DNA of 64,000 nucleotides, taken from NCBI RefSeq assembly GCF_913776015.1, contig NZ_CAJYMD010000041.1:1-64000 (forward strand), written 5' to 3'. This stretch comes from an uncultured Oxalicibacterium sp. GTDB lineage: Bacteria; Pseudomonadota; Gammaproteobacteria; Burkholderiales; Burkholderiaceae_D. The notes under the pieces were generated by a model. It saw nothing but the letters and a program-made list of their open reading frames with translations. It did no database searches and had not been told where the DNA came from. Shown in pieces: positions 9,851 through 18,214 of this stretch (within the stretch, counting starts at the first letter, position 1; the number at the start of each line of letters is the position of its first letter). The translations under genes and the position numbers were made by a program.

Positions 9851-10165
9851 ATGAGCGACGACGTACAAAACTGGATCAAGCAGACCGTCACCGAACACCC
9901 GGTCGTGCTGTTCATGAAAGGCACCGCCCAATTCCCGCAGTGCGGTTTCTCAGGCAAGGCCATCCACATCCTGAAGGAAAGCGGTGTGACCGACCTGATC
10001 ACCGTGAACGTGCTGGACGACGATGAAGTACGTCAGGGCATCAAGGAATACTCGAACTGGCCAACCGTGCCGCAGTTGTACGTGAAGGGCGAGTTCATTG
10101 GTGGTTCGGACATCATGACCGAGATGTTCGAATCCGGCGAACTGGCAACCCTGCTGAAAGCCTGA
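9851..10165 (+). CDS. grxD: Monothiol glutaredoxin Grx4 type
   Basis: This 104-residue protein has the monothiol active site CGFS at residues 31-34, preceded by [11 protein letters not shown], and the glutathione-binding [19 protein letters not shown]. It belongs to the GrxD family, which binds and transfers [2Fe-2S] clusters with glutathione and BolA partners in the cytoplasm; a BolA-type protein (IbaG) is encoded later in this window. AGAGG lies 7 bases before the ATG. A TATAAT-like box is at 9784-9789. ubiX begins two bases after its stop, so the two genes are probably co-transcribed. Confidence 0.96.
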   Translation: MSDDVQNWIKQTVTEHPVVLFMKGTAQFPQCGFSGKAIHILKESGVTDLITVNVLDDDEVRQGIKEYSNWPTVPQLYVKGEFIGGSDIMTEMFESGELATLLKA

Positions 10166-10166
10166 T

Positions 10167-10772
10167 GTGACAACACACGGCACCGCTGGCAAGACCCGGT
10201 TGATCGTCGCGATCACCGGCGCCACGGGTGCCGTGTATGGCGTGCGCCTGTTGCAGGCGCTACGCACACTCGGCACGGTGGAAACCCACCTGCTGATTTC
10301 CGAAGCAGGTGTACTGAACCTGCATCAGGAACTTGACCTCAATCGCCGCGATGTTGAAGCCATGGCCGATGTCGTGCATAACGTGCGCGACGTAGGCGCC
10401 TCGATTGCGAGCGGTTCGTTTCAGTCTGACGGCATGGTCGTCGCACCGTGCTCGATGAAGACACTGGCCGCAATTGCACATGGCCTGTCCGACAATCTCA
10501 TTACCCGTGCTGCCGATGTGGTGCTCAAGGAACGCCGCCGCCTTGTGCTGATGGTGCGCGAAACGCCCTTCAACCTCGCGCATCTGCGCAACATGACCGC
10601 CGTGACCGAAATGGGCGGCATCATCTTCCCGCCGCTACCCGGCTTCTACCATCGCCCTGCGTCGATTGACGAGATGATCGACCACACCGTGGGACGCGTG
10701 CTGGATCTGTTTTCCTTGTCGCATACGCTGACGCCGCGCTGGCAGGGTATGAAATCTTCTGGCAGCGCATAG
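10167..10772 (+). CDS. ubiX: Flavin prenyltransferase UbiX
   Basis: The 201-residue protein opens with the nucleotide-binding motif VAITGATGAVYGVRLLQAL and contains MVVAPCSMKTLAAIAHG and the C-terminal MTAVTEMGGIIFPPLPGFY signature. UbiX joins dimethylallyl phosphate to FMN to make the prenylated-FMN cofactor of the decarboxylase UbiD, used in ubiquinone synthesis. The start is GTG: the ATG one base earlier is followed at once by a stop, and no other start fits so close to grxD. A long palindrome 13 bases past the stop ends the transcript. Confidence 0.95.
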   Translation: MTTHGTAGKTRLIVAITGATGAVYGVRLLQALRTLGTVETHLLISEAGVLNLHQELDLNRRDVEAMADVVHNVRDVGASIASGSFQSDGMVVAPCSMKTLAAIAHGLSDNLITRAADVVLKERRRLVLMVRETPFNLAHLRNMTAVTEMGGIIFPPLPGFYHRPASIDEMIDHTVGRVLDLFSLSHTLTPRWQGMKSSGSA

Positions 10773-10784
10773 AACTGCTCGCTG

Positions 10785-10821
10785 CAACAAAAAAGCCTGC
10801 ATCGCGCAGGCTTTTTTGTTG
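10785..10821. terminator. Bidirectional terminator between ubiX and the antiporter gene
   Basis: A perfect 16-base stem (10785-10800 with 10806-10821) carries a five-base loop. It has A runs on one side and T runs on the other, so it can stop transcripts from both strands. It lies between two convergent genes. Confidence 0.92.
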
Positions 10822-10834
10822 ATGGGCGGAATGA

Positions 10835-12043
10835 TCAGCTCGATCGCTGGATAAGCGATCGCAACTTCTGCAACTTAGGATAAACCATCGGCACGGTAAG
10901 CATCGTGCTGCCAATCGCCATCAGCAGCAAGGCGGTAAAGGTTTCACTCGTGATGATGTGCTTGTCGAGCAGGATATTGACGAAGATGATCATGATCAGC
11001 GCCTTGGTTTGCAGCAGCCAGCCGATGATCGACGCTTCGCCTTTTTCCCACTTGAGGATGCGGCCAGCCAGATGAATGCCGGCCAGCTTGCCCGAAACGG
11101 ATGCAACCAGCAAAACGGCGGCAGCGGCAAACACCATCGCCCCACCGACATCCCAATTGGTGCGCAAGCCAGTACTGAGGAAGAACACCGGCATGATGAC
11201 CATGAGGACGTGATGACGCATCATGTCCATCTTTTCCTGATCGAACCATTCGGCATCCATGACCGCGCCGGCAAGGAAGGCGCCGACCATGTAATGCAGG
11301 CCGGCCCAGTCTGCCGCCAGGCCACATGCGGCGAGCCAGATCAATGCCACATACCAGCGATCACGCTCCTGCAGGCGGCGCATCAACTTGCGGAAGAGGT
11401 ACGTCGCCACAATGAAGACAAACAGGAAGGCAACCTGACGACCGACACGCGTCCAGTCCAGCAGAATGATTGCCAGCACGCCCCAGATGGCAATGTCATC
11501 CAGACTGGCATAGCGCAAGATGCGCTGACCGATCGGCTGGCGCAATACGTCCAGCTTTTCCATCAACAGGATCAGAATCGGTAATGCCGTCACGGCACAT
11601 GCCATGCCGACGCCCAGCACGAACTGCCAGGTTTGCGCCTGCGACCCCATCCAGCCGTTGAACATCAGCATGCCGGCAGCGGCAACGCAACCAAACAGCA
11701 AAGGGCTGCCAAGTGCGAGGCCCGCCGTGATGCAACTTTCACGGCGATGTTCCCACGCCTTGCGCAAATCGAGCTCCACGCCGGCAATCATCACGAACAA
11801 CATGACTGCCCACCAAGCGATCCCGTTGAGCGACTGGATGACGGCAGGTGTGAAAACAAATTGGTAGTACTCTGGATAAGCCGAGCCCATGACACCGGGC
11901 CCGAGCAAAATACCGGCGATGATCTGTACCACCACCAGCGGCGCGTAGTAGTCGGTACGAAAAACACGCCAGATGAGGTAGGGAACGCTGAAGATCAGCA
12001 CCATGGCAATCAGGAACAATTCAGTCGTACTAATGGCGTGCAT
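10835..12043 (-). CDS. CPA2-family cation/proton antiporter (KefB-like membrane domain)
   Basis: The protein (402 residues from ATG 12043) has about twelve hydrophobic segments and the Na_H_Exchanger pattern: VVQIIAGILLGPGVMG near residues 35-50 and LHYMVGAFLAGAVMDAEW in the second half. It belongs to the CPA2 family that exchanges K+ or Na+ for protons across the inner membrane. It lacks the cytoplasmic TrkA-N regulatory domain of KefB/KefC. I preferred ATG 12043 to an in-frame start 42 bases upstream because the first helix then begins directly and an AAGAG stretch precedes it. It has no operon partner: ubiX is convergent and the DUF3606 gene is divergent. Confidence 0.88.
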   Translation of the reverse strand: MHAISTTELFLIAMVLIFSVPYLIWRVFRTDYYAPLVVVQIIAGILLGPGVMGSAYPEYYQFVFTPAVIQSLNGIAWWAVMLFVMIAGVELDLRKAWEHRRESCITAGLALGSPLLFGCVAAAGMLMFNGWMGSQAQTWQFVLGVGMACAVTALPILILLMEKLDVLRQPIGQRILRYASLDDIAIWGVLAIILLDWTRVGRQVAFLFVFIVATYLFRKLMRRLQERDRWYVALIWLAACGLAADWAGLHYMVGAFLAGAVMDAEWFDQEKMDMMRHHVLMVIMPVFFLSTGLRTNWDVGGAMVFAAAAVLLVASVSGKLAGIHLAGRILKWEKGEASIIGWLLQTKALIMIIFVNILLDKHIITSETFTALLLMAIGSTMLTVPMVYPKLQKLRSLIQRSS

Positions 12044-12247
12044 GGGATTGGCTCTTGACGGTAAAAATGACTGGCAAATTCGCAATCGCGCGAGTTTGGC
12101 ACAACTCCTGCTCGCTGCCTATCTCCATCTGGTTAGCGTGGGCACGAACCAGCCATGGACATGCAATTCCCCTCCTTTTGTGGGATTTCGAACGGAAGCG
12201 GGCATGGACATCAAGGTAAGGTAAGCCAAAATCTTGAGGAGAATGCC

Positions 12248-12424
12248 ATGCTCCACGACACTTTTTACTACGAGCCCGCCGAGCAATTGCCCGTTACCAG
12301 CAATGACGACTGGGAACGCCAGTACTGGAATGCCAAATTTGGCTGCACTCCAGAACACCTGCGCCGCGCGATGGCGGCGACCGGCGCATCGCCTGAAGAG
12401 GTGTGCGCGTATCTGCAAGGCTGA
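12248..12424 (+). CDS. DUF3606 family small protein
   Basis: This 58-residue protein has the DUF3606 pattern: a Trp-containing stretch (DDWERQYWNAKFGCTPEHLR) and a C-terminal GASPEEVCAYLQG helix. The family is widespread in proteobacteria and has no known function. A strong Shine-Dalgarno sequence (TGAGGAGAA) ends six bases before the ATG, which fixes this start in preference to a longer in-frame extension upstream. It is a single-gene unit with its own terminator. The roughly 200 bases before it hold only its leader. Confidence 0.85.
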   Translation: MLHDTFYYEPAEQLPVTSNDDWERQYWNAKFGCTPEHLRRAMAATGASPEEVCAYLQG

Positions 12425-12447
12425 TATTCCAGCCGTCCAACAAAAAA

Positions 12448-12470
12448 CCCGATCCAAGGATCGGGCTTTT
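12448..12470. terminator. Bidirectional terminator after the DUF3606 gene and ycaO-type gene
   Basis: The stem CCCGATCC (12448-12455) pairs with GGATCGGG (12458-12465). It is flanked by an A run before and a T run after, so it can serve both convergent genes. Confidence 0.9.
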
Positions 12471-12508
12471 TATTAAGACATTCGCCTTGCGCATCGCGCC
12501 CACTACAC

Positions 12509-14707
12509 TCAAACTCTCGCGGCTTTGGCGCGCGCGGCATGCAGCTTGCGATAGCTGTTGAGCAAACGCTGGTGCCGGTCCAGCCCTTCCAGATTCATGC
12601 CAACCGGCACAAGTCCGTAAAAACGCACACTGCCGTCTACCGAACCCAGCACGGCATCCATGCGCGCGTTGCCAAACATGCGGCGGAAGTTGACGACGTA
12701 ATCGTCCAATGCCATCTCGTCATCGAGCACCACTTCGAGCACGACATTCATGGCCTGATAGAAAAGCCCGCGTTCGACGCTGTTGTCGTTGTATTGCAGG
12801 AAGGCGCCCACCAGTTCGTGTGCTTCCTCGAATTTCTGCAGGGCGAGATTGATCAGCAGCTTCAACTCCAGCACCGTCAACTGCCCCCATTCGGTATTCT
12901 CGTCAAACTCGATGCCGATCAGCGTGGCGATATCGCCGTACTCATCAAGCTCGTTGTTTTCCAGACGATCCAGCAATGCTTCCAGCGCGTCGTCGTCCAG
13001 GCCATGCAGGTTCAGAATATCTTCACGGAACAGCAGCGATTTGTTTGTGTTGTCCCAGACAAGATCTTCGACGGGATAGACCTCCGAATAGCCGGGCACG
13101 AGAATACGACACGCCGTTGCCCCCAACTGGTCATACACCGCGGTGTAGACCTCCTTACCCATTTCTCCAAGAATGCCGATCAATGTCGCCGCTTCATCGA
13201 CATTGGAATTGGCGCCCTCACCAGAAAAGTCCCACTCGACGAAGTCGTAATCGGATTTGGCGCTGAAGAAGCGCCACGACACCACGCCACTCGAATCGAT
13301 GAAGTGCTCGACAAAATTGTAGGGCTCCGTCACCGCCTCGCTGGCGAAGGTGGGACGTGGCAAATCGTTCAAGCCTTCAAAACTGCGCCCCTGCATCAAT
13401 TCGGTCAGGCTGCGTTCCAGTGCCACCTCGAAACTCGGATGCGCGCCAAACGAGGCAAACACGCCACCGGTACGCGGATTCATCAGGGTGACGCACATGA
13501 CGGGATAGACGCCGCCCAACGATGCATCCTTCACCAGCACGGGAAAGCCTTGCTCTTCCAGCCCCTTGATACCAGCCACGATGCGCGGATATTTCGCCAG
13601 CACGTCCTGCGGCACATCCGGCAAGGCGATTTCACCTTCGAGAATTTCCCGCTTGACCGCACGCTCGAAAATCTCGGAGAGACACTGTACTTGCGCTTCA
13701 GCCAGCGTATTGCCGGCGCTCATGCCGTTACTGGCATAGAGGTTTTCGATCAGGTTGGAGGGGAAGTACACGGTCTCGCCATCCGACTGGCGCGTGAAGG
13801 GCAACGAGCAGATGCCGCGCGCCACATTGCCGGAATTGGTATCGATCAGATGCGAACCACGCAATTCACCATCAGGGTTGTAGATCGGGCGCGTATAGTC
13901 ATCGAGAATTTCCTTCGGCAATGCATCCTTGCGGCCCGGCTTGAACCAGCGCTCGTTCGGGTAATGCACGAATTCGGCATTGGCAATTTCCTCGCCCCAG
14001 TAGGCACCGGCATAGAAGTGATTGTTGCTGATGCGCTCGATGTACTCGCCAAGGGCAGACGCCAAGGCGCTTTCCTTGGTTGCACCCTTGCCGTTGGTGA
14101 AGCACATGGGCGAATGCGCATCGCGAATATGCAGCGACCAGACATTCGGCACGATATTGCGCCACGACGCGATCTCGATCTTGATGCCCAGTCCGGCCAA
14201 CAGACTCGACATATTCGCAATGGTTTGCTCCAGTGGCAAATCCTTGCCCGTGATGTAGGTACTGGCATCCGCAGCCGGCGTCAGGGTGAGCAACGCTTGC
14301 GCATCCGCATCCAGATTCGCTACTTCTTCAATGACGAATTCCGGCCCGGCCTGCACCACTTTCTTGACGGTACAACGCTCAATGGAGCGCAAGATGCCAC
14401 GACGATCGGCATCGGAAATATCTTCCGGTAATTCGACCTGAATCTTGAAGATCTGCTGATAACGGTCTTCAGGATCGACGATGTTGTTTTGCGACAGGCG
14501 AATGTTCTCGGTGGGGATGTTGCGCGTGTTGCAGTACAGCTTCACGAAGTACGCGGCACACAGCGCGGACGACGCCAGAAAATAATCGAACGGGCCCGGT
14601 GCCGAGCCATCGCCCTTGTAACGAATGGGCTGATCGGCAATGACCGTGAAGTCATCGAACTTGGCTTCGAGGCGAAGCTTGTCGAGAAAGTTGACTTTGA
14701 TTTCCAT
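12509..14707 (-). CDS. ycaO: OsmC domain / YcaO domain fusion protein
   Basis: The 732-residue protein has two parts. Residues 1 to about 145 form an OsmC-like domain with candidate peroxidatic cysteines at Cys50 (in FLASSALCAAYF) and Cys112 (in IERCTVKKVV). The rest is a YcaO domain with its ATP-binding features (ESALASALGEYIERISNNHF near 215-235; ALCEIF-type helix read here as CLSEIFERAVKRE) and a C-terminal TPR-like region. E. coli YcaO, the closest named relative, affects methylthiolation of ribosomal protein S12 through RimO. YcaO enzymes activate amide carbonyls with ATP. The C-terminus lacks the Pro-rich ending of azoline-forming YcaO enzymes and no precursor peptide gene is visible, so RiPP synthesis is unlikely. 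The substrate is unknown. Confidence 0.88.
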   Translation of the reverse strand: MEIKVNFLDKLRLEAKFDDFTVIADQPIRYKGDGSAPGPFDYFLASSALCAAYFVKLYCNTRNIPTENIRLSQNNIVDPEDRYQQIFKIQVELPEDISDADRRGILRSIERCTVKKVVQAGPEFVIEEVANLDADAQALLTLTPAADASTYITGKDLPLEQTIANMSSLLAGLGIKIEIASWRNIVPNVWSLHIRDAHSPMCFTNGKGATKESALASALGEYIERISNNHFYAGAYWGEEIANAEFVHYPNERWFKPGRKDALPKEILDDYTRPIYNPDGELRGSHLIDTNSGNVARGICSLPFTRQSDGETVYFPSNLIENLYASNGMSAGNTLAEAQVQCLSEIFERAVKREILEGEIALPDVPQDVLAKYPRIVAGIKGLEEQGFPVLVKDASLGGVYPVMCVTLMNPRTGGVFASFGAHPSFEVALERSLTELMQGRSFEGLNDLPRPTFASEAVTEPYNFVEHFIDSSGVVSWRFFSAKSDYDFVEWDFSGEGANSNVDEAATLIGILGEMGKEVYTAVYDQLGATACRILVPGYSEVYPVEDLVWDNTNKSLLFREDILNLHGLDDDALEALLDRLENNELDEYGDIATLIGIEFDENTEWGQLTVLELKLLINLALQKFEEAHELVGAFLQYNDNSVERGLFYQAMNVVLEVVLDDEMALDDYVVNFRRMFGNARMDAVLGSVDGSVRFYGLVPVGMNLEGLDRHQRLLNSYRKLHAARAKAARV

Positions 14708-15101
14708 GAAGAATTTCCAAAAATGCTGCGCAAGCTAATTTAGCGATGACGCGATACATGATCCGCCGGCATGGCAGCACAAAACAACGAGGGAGCAATA
14801 CGGCAATAACCGGTGGTCGATAATGAAGGAATAAAAACCTTGGAAATGTCGAGCAAGAAACCTCGCTTCAGAAATCCGTCATTGACGTCTTTCACGGCGT
14901 GCAAGTGCACTATTAGGCAAGCCTTAAGCCCATTTGCCCACCTTGCAAGCGAGACATGTATTCGCCACCAACTATCCCTGAATCTTCGGGTATCGCAACC
15001 GCAGCCGCGATTGTCTCATGTCTATAGGATGCAAATGGCATCAGGGCAATGCGTCCGCGCCCTTCCCACGTTAATCGCCAACCATCATCTTCTGTCGCGC
15101 G
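14708..15101. other. Intergenic stretch without a recognised gene
   Basis: This 394-base gap lies between two minus-strand genes and holds the promoter region of the OsmC-YcaO gene. One open frame on the plus strand (14813-15115) has no family resemblance and runs into the end of sdaA, so I do not call it. I see no clear hairpin terminator or repeat. Confidence 0.6.
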
Positions 15102-16490
15102 TCAGCACTCGATGATATTCACCGCCAACCCGCCACGCGAAGTTTCCTTGTACTTGGTCATCATGTCGGCGCCGGTTTCTCGCATGGTCTTGATCACCTG
15201 ATCCAGACTGACGTAGTGGACGCCATCTCCATGCAAGGCCATGCGGGCCGCGTTGATGGCCTTGATCGATGCCAGCGCGTTGCGTTCAATACAAGGGATT
15301 TGTACCAAGCCGCCGATGGGGTCGCAGGTCATGCCGAGGTGATGCTCCATGCCGATCTCTGCGGCATTTTCCACCTGCTCTGGCGTGCCGCCCATCACCG
15401 CACACAGGCCGGCTGCAGCCATTGAACACGCGACGCCCACCTCTCCCTGACATCCAACCTCCGCACCTGATATCGACGCATTTTCCTTGTACAGCATACC
15501 GATGGCCGCCGCCGTCAGCAGGAAATCGACCACGCCTTTTTCATTCGCCCCATCGACAAAGTTCATGTAGTAGTGCAGCACCGCCGGGACGATGCCGGCA
15601 GCACCGTTGGTCGGCGCGGTGACCACACGGCCACCGGCAGCATTTTCCTCATTGACTGCCAATGCATAGACATTCACCCAATCGATCACCGCCAGCGGAT
15701 CTGCCGCAGCGGACGGCGATTCGCGCAGGCGCTTCGCCAGGGAAGCCGCACGCCGTCGCACCTTGAACTTACCGGGCAACACACCTTCGGTACGGCACCC
15801 GCGCGCCACGCACTGCTGCATGACACGCCAGATAGTAAGCAAGCGCCTCACAACTTCTTGCTCGTCACGCCAGTGCAACTCGTTACGCAACATGATCTGC
15901 GCAATAGTGCAGGTATTTTCTGCAGCGATCCGCAACAAATCCGCGCCGCTATGGAAAGGTAATGGCAGCACATCCAGGTTTGGCGCGACAGAACGACCGC
16001 GTTCATGATCCTGCGCCATTTCTTCGCTAACCACGAAGCCGCCTCCAACCGAATAGTAGACCTTGCTGACGAGAGGCTTTCCCTGCACATCGAAGGCGGT
16101 GAAGCGCATGCCATTGGCGTGATACGGCAAGGTCTTCATGCCATCCAGAGAAATATCCTCTGCCTCACAAAAATCGATCCGGTGAGTGCCTCCCAGCATC
16201 AGAGCTTGCTCATTCCGGATGCTGGCCAGAAAACGCTCGACCTGCTCTACATCTACTGTATCCGGCTCATGTCCGGACAATCCAAGCAACACCGCCGTAT
16301 CCGTCGCGTGGCCGCGCCCGGTGGCGCCGAGCGAGCCAAACATCGCACTTTGCACACGCGCAACGTTCTTCAGCAGCCCCTCTTCCGTCAGCACACATGT
16401 AAACATGCGCGCCGCACGCATCGGCCCGACGGTATGAGAGCTGGAGGGGCCGATACCGATTTTGAAGATATCAAAAACACTAACTGCCAT
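15102..16490 (-). CDS. sdaA: L-serine ammonia-lyase (L-serine dehydratase)
   Basis: The 462-residue product is a single-chain iron-sulfur L-serine dehydratase that turns L-serine into pyruvate and ammonia in the cytoplasm. The N-terminal beta domain shows [20 protein letters not shown]. The alpha domain has [19 protein letters not shown] (around 290) and the cysteine-containing motifs [35 protein letters not shown], which fit the [4Fe-4S] ligands. Length is normal for the family. It lies alone; the region upstream of its start contains IS-derived sequence, so its promoter abuts the edge of the island described below. Confidence 0.96.
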   Translation of the reverse strand: MAVSVFDIFKIGIGPSSSHTVGPMRAARMFTCVLTEEGLLKNVARVQSAMFGSLGATGRGHATDTAVLLGLSGHEPDTVDVEQVERFLASIRNEQALMLGGTHRIDFCEAEDISLDGMKTLPYHANGMRFTAFDVQGKPLVSKVYYSVGGGFVVSEEMAQDHERGRSVAPNLDVLPLPFHSGADLLRIAAENTCTIAQIMLRNELHWRDEQEVVRRLLTIWRVMQQCVARGCRTEGVLPGKFKVRRRAASLAKRLRESPSAAADPLAVIDWVNVYALAVNEENAAGGRVVTAPTNGAAGIVPAVLHYYMNFVDGANEKGVVDFLLTAAAIGMLYKENASISGAEVGCQGEVGVACSMAAAGLCAVMGGTPEQVENAAEIGMEHHLGMTCDPIGGLVQIPCIERNALASIKAINAARMALHGDGVHYVSLDQVIKTMRETGADMMTKYKETSRGGLAVNIIEC

Positions 16491-16680
16491 ATTGCCTCCC
16501 TCGGTTGCAGCACATCATTCAACAGAACTAGAGAACCACTCTCGCACATTTCAGTTCACGCGTTTGTGAGCGGCATCACTCTACGAGCCAATTCAGCAGA
16601 ATTCGACAATGAACAAGCGACTTAAGGCAGGACACAGCTTGCTGCGAAGATATGTCTTTGCGATTCCTCTCAATGAGACC

Positions 16681-16827
16681 TGGTCGCGAAAAGACCAGCC
16701 TCGAATAATGCCAAGTAATGCCACGTCAATCTCTTACTCACATTGCAAGCAGCAATCGGTTCTAAACGTGGGTCAATATGGATGCAATTTATTCGGAAAG
16801 TGGGGCAGTTTTCGATGCCAATCAACA
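16681..16827 (-). mobile_element. IS21-type left-end relic (copy A)
   Basis: Read on the minus strand from 16827, this begins TGTTGATTGGCATCGAAAAC and continues with the repeated CTGCCCCAC / TTGACCCAC boxes typical of IS21-family ends. It aligns well with 23341-23464, sharing the outer TGTTGATT, GCATCGAAAACTGCCC, the TTCTAAACGT region and the inner AGTAATGCCACGTC block (plus-strand text). Copy B lacks about 30 bases present here. No transposase remains to its left and no opposite end was found, so this is an end fragment. The rest of the 16491-16957 gap holds the sdaA promoter side and the chrA leader. The family assignment rests on copy B, which retains part of istA. Confidence 0.7.
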
Positions 16828-16957
16828 CATCGGGACTTTTTCTTATGGCAATACCTGCGTTGTTCGCTATCATCCCCCGACGACGCTGATGGCATCAGCT
16901 TAATTCGATCCACGCTTATACTTCAGACCTTTCTTGTTTCAGGTCAACCGCTTTCCA

Positions 16958-18163
16958 ATGGACACTCAAGCATCCAGCGACAGTAGTTTATGGGAGATTT
17001 TTCTTGTTTTTCTGAGGCTAGGCTGCACCTCATTTGGAGGGCCCATCGCCCATTTGGGTTATTTCAGAGCGGAGTTTGTTACCCATCGCCGCTGGCTTAC
17101 GGAGCAGTCCTATGCTGATGTTGTCGCGCTTGCGCAATTTCTTCCCGGACCAACAAGCAGTCAGGTTGGACTCGCCGTTGGTCTGTCTCGGGGCGGGGTT
17201 TTAGGCTGCTTCGCAGCTTGGGTTGGTTTCACGCTCCCATCAGCCCTTGCAATGATGTTGTTCGGATTGAGCATAACCATTTGGGGAAATGCGATTTCTT
17301 CAACCGCCCTACATGCCTTAAAAATCGTGGCCGTTGCAGTCGTTGCACAAGCGGTTTGGGGCATGGCGAAAACCCTGTGCATCGGCACCGCCCGGAAGGC
17401 AATCATGGCTATCGCCGCTTGCAGCTTGCTTATTTATCCCAATCCGTGGGGACAAGTCTTAGTCATCATTCTGTCTGCCATTGCCGGCATGGTGCTGTTT
17501 CGCGCCGACGCACGGAGGTCACATGACAGACTCCAAGTCCCTGTTTCCAAACTGACGGGAGGCGTACTCCTCGGCCTGTTTCTCATGCTATTGATTGCAC
17601 TGCCAATTGCAGCGCATTCAAGTTCGAATGAATCTTTGGCCGTGTTTAGCTCTTTCTACCAAGCTGGTTCACTTGTCTTTGGTGGTGGCCACGTTATCCT
17701 GCCGTTGCTTCAGACTGCCGTAGTACCTACAGGTTGGGTGGAAAACGATATTTTCTTGGCCGGTTATGGCGCTGCACAAGCACTGCCCGGTCCGCTCTTC
17801 ACTTTTGCGGCGTTCCTAGGCACAGTGATGTCAGTGGTACCGAATGGGATGACCGGTGCGGGCATGTGTCTGTTTGCGGTGTTTGTTCCATCGTTTCTTT
17901 TGATTCTGGGCACCCTACCATTCTGGGAGGAAATTCGCCGTAATCGCAAAGCGCAATCCGCATTAGGCGGAGTCAATGCCGGAGTGGTCGGACTTTTGCT
18001 GGCCGCACTTTACGACCCAGTCTGGACAAATGCCATCTACACGCCGATAGACTTGGGATGGACATTGCTCGCCTTTTTTTGCTTGCATTCCCTTAAGGCA
18101 CCACCGTGGCTCGTCGTTCTGATGGCCACTTTAATAGGGCTTGTATCAGGGATGCTGTTCTAG
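16958..18163 (+). CDS. chrA: Chromate transporter ChrA, two-domain type
   Basis: The protein (401 residues from ATG 16958; a TTG eight codons upstream is possible) has two homologous membrane halves, each with the CHR signature. The first is FLRLGCTSFGGPIAHLGYF with LAQFLPGPTSSQVGLAVG; the second is SFYQAGSLVFGGGHVILPLL with GYGAAQALPGPLFTFAAFLG. ChrA exports chromate from the cytoplasm across the inner membrane, and long-chain members like this can confer chromate resistance. Its expression here is unknown: no chrB-type regulator is present. It sits just inside the copy A IS end and is the first cargo gene of the island. Confidence 0.92.
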   Translation: MDTQASSDSSLWEIFLVFLRLGCTSFGGPIAHLGYFRAEFVTHRRWLTEQSYADVVALAQFLPGPTSSQVGLAVGLSRGGVLGCFAAWVGFTLPSALAMMLFGLSITIWGNAISSTALHALKIVAVAVVAQAVWGMAKTLCIGTARKAIMAIAACSLLIYPNPWGQVLVIILSAIAGMVLFRADARRSHDRLQVPVSKLTGGVLLGLFLMLLIALPIAAHSSSNESLAVFSSFYQAGSLVFGGGHVILPLLQTAVVPTGWVENDIFLAGYGAAQALPGPLFTFAAFLGTVMSVVPNGMTGAGMCLFAVFVPSFLLILGTLPFWEEIRRNRKAQSALGGVNAGVVGLLLAALYDPVWTNAIYTPIDLGWTLLAFFCLHSLKAPPWLVVLMATLIGLVSGMLF

Positions 18164-18214
18164 AAGTATCTTTGCTGGAGCGCTACCATTCCGGTGTGCC
18201 ACAGCATCAGACGC

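Noticed and set aside
12539-14431. A 630-codon open frame on the plus strand opposite the OsmC-YcaO gene
   Set aside because: It is the antisense shadow of a GC-rich gene. The translation is rich in His, Arg and Gln with no domain, whereas the minus-strand protein is a clear family member.
12509-14707. RiPP (azoline peptide) biosynthesis cluster suggested by the YcaO domain
   Set aside because: No precursor peptide, dehydrogenase, protease or exporter lies nearby, and the C-terminus lacks the Pro-rich ending of azoline-forming YcaO enzymes.
14813-15115. A 100-codon plus-strand frame before sdaA
   Set aside because: No family resemblance, no ribosome-binding site, and it overlaps the 3' end of sdaA.
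16491-16957. A second copy of the tRNA-Thr 3' end as the far attachment site
   Set aside because: I looked for the TGGTGCCGGCTGCAGG text here and did not find it, so the far island boundary is not defined.
16609-16986. A 125-codon plus-strand frame across the IS21-type end and the chrA start
   Set aside because: It is explained by IS-derived non-coding sequence and overlaps chrA in another frame.
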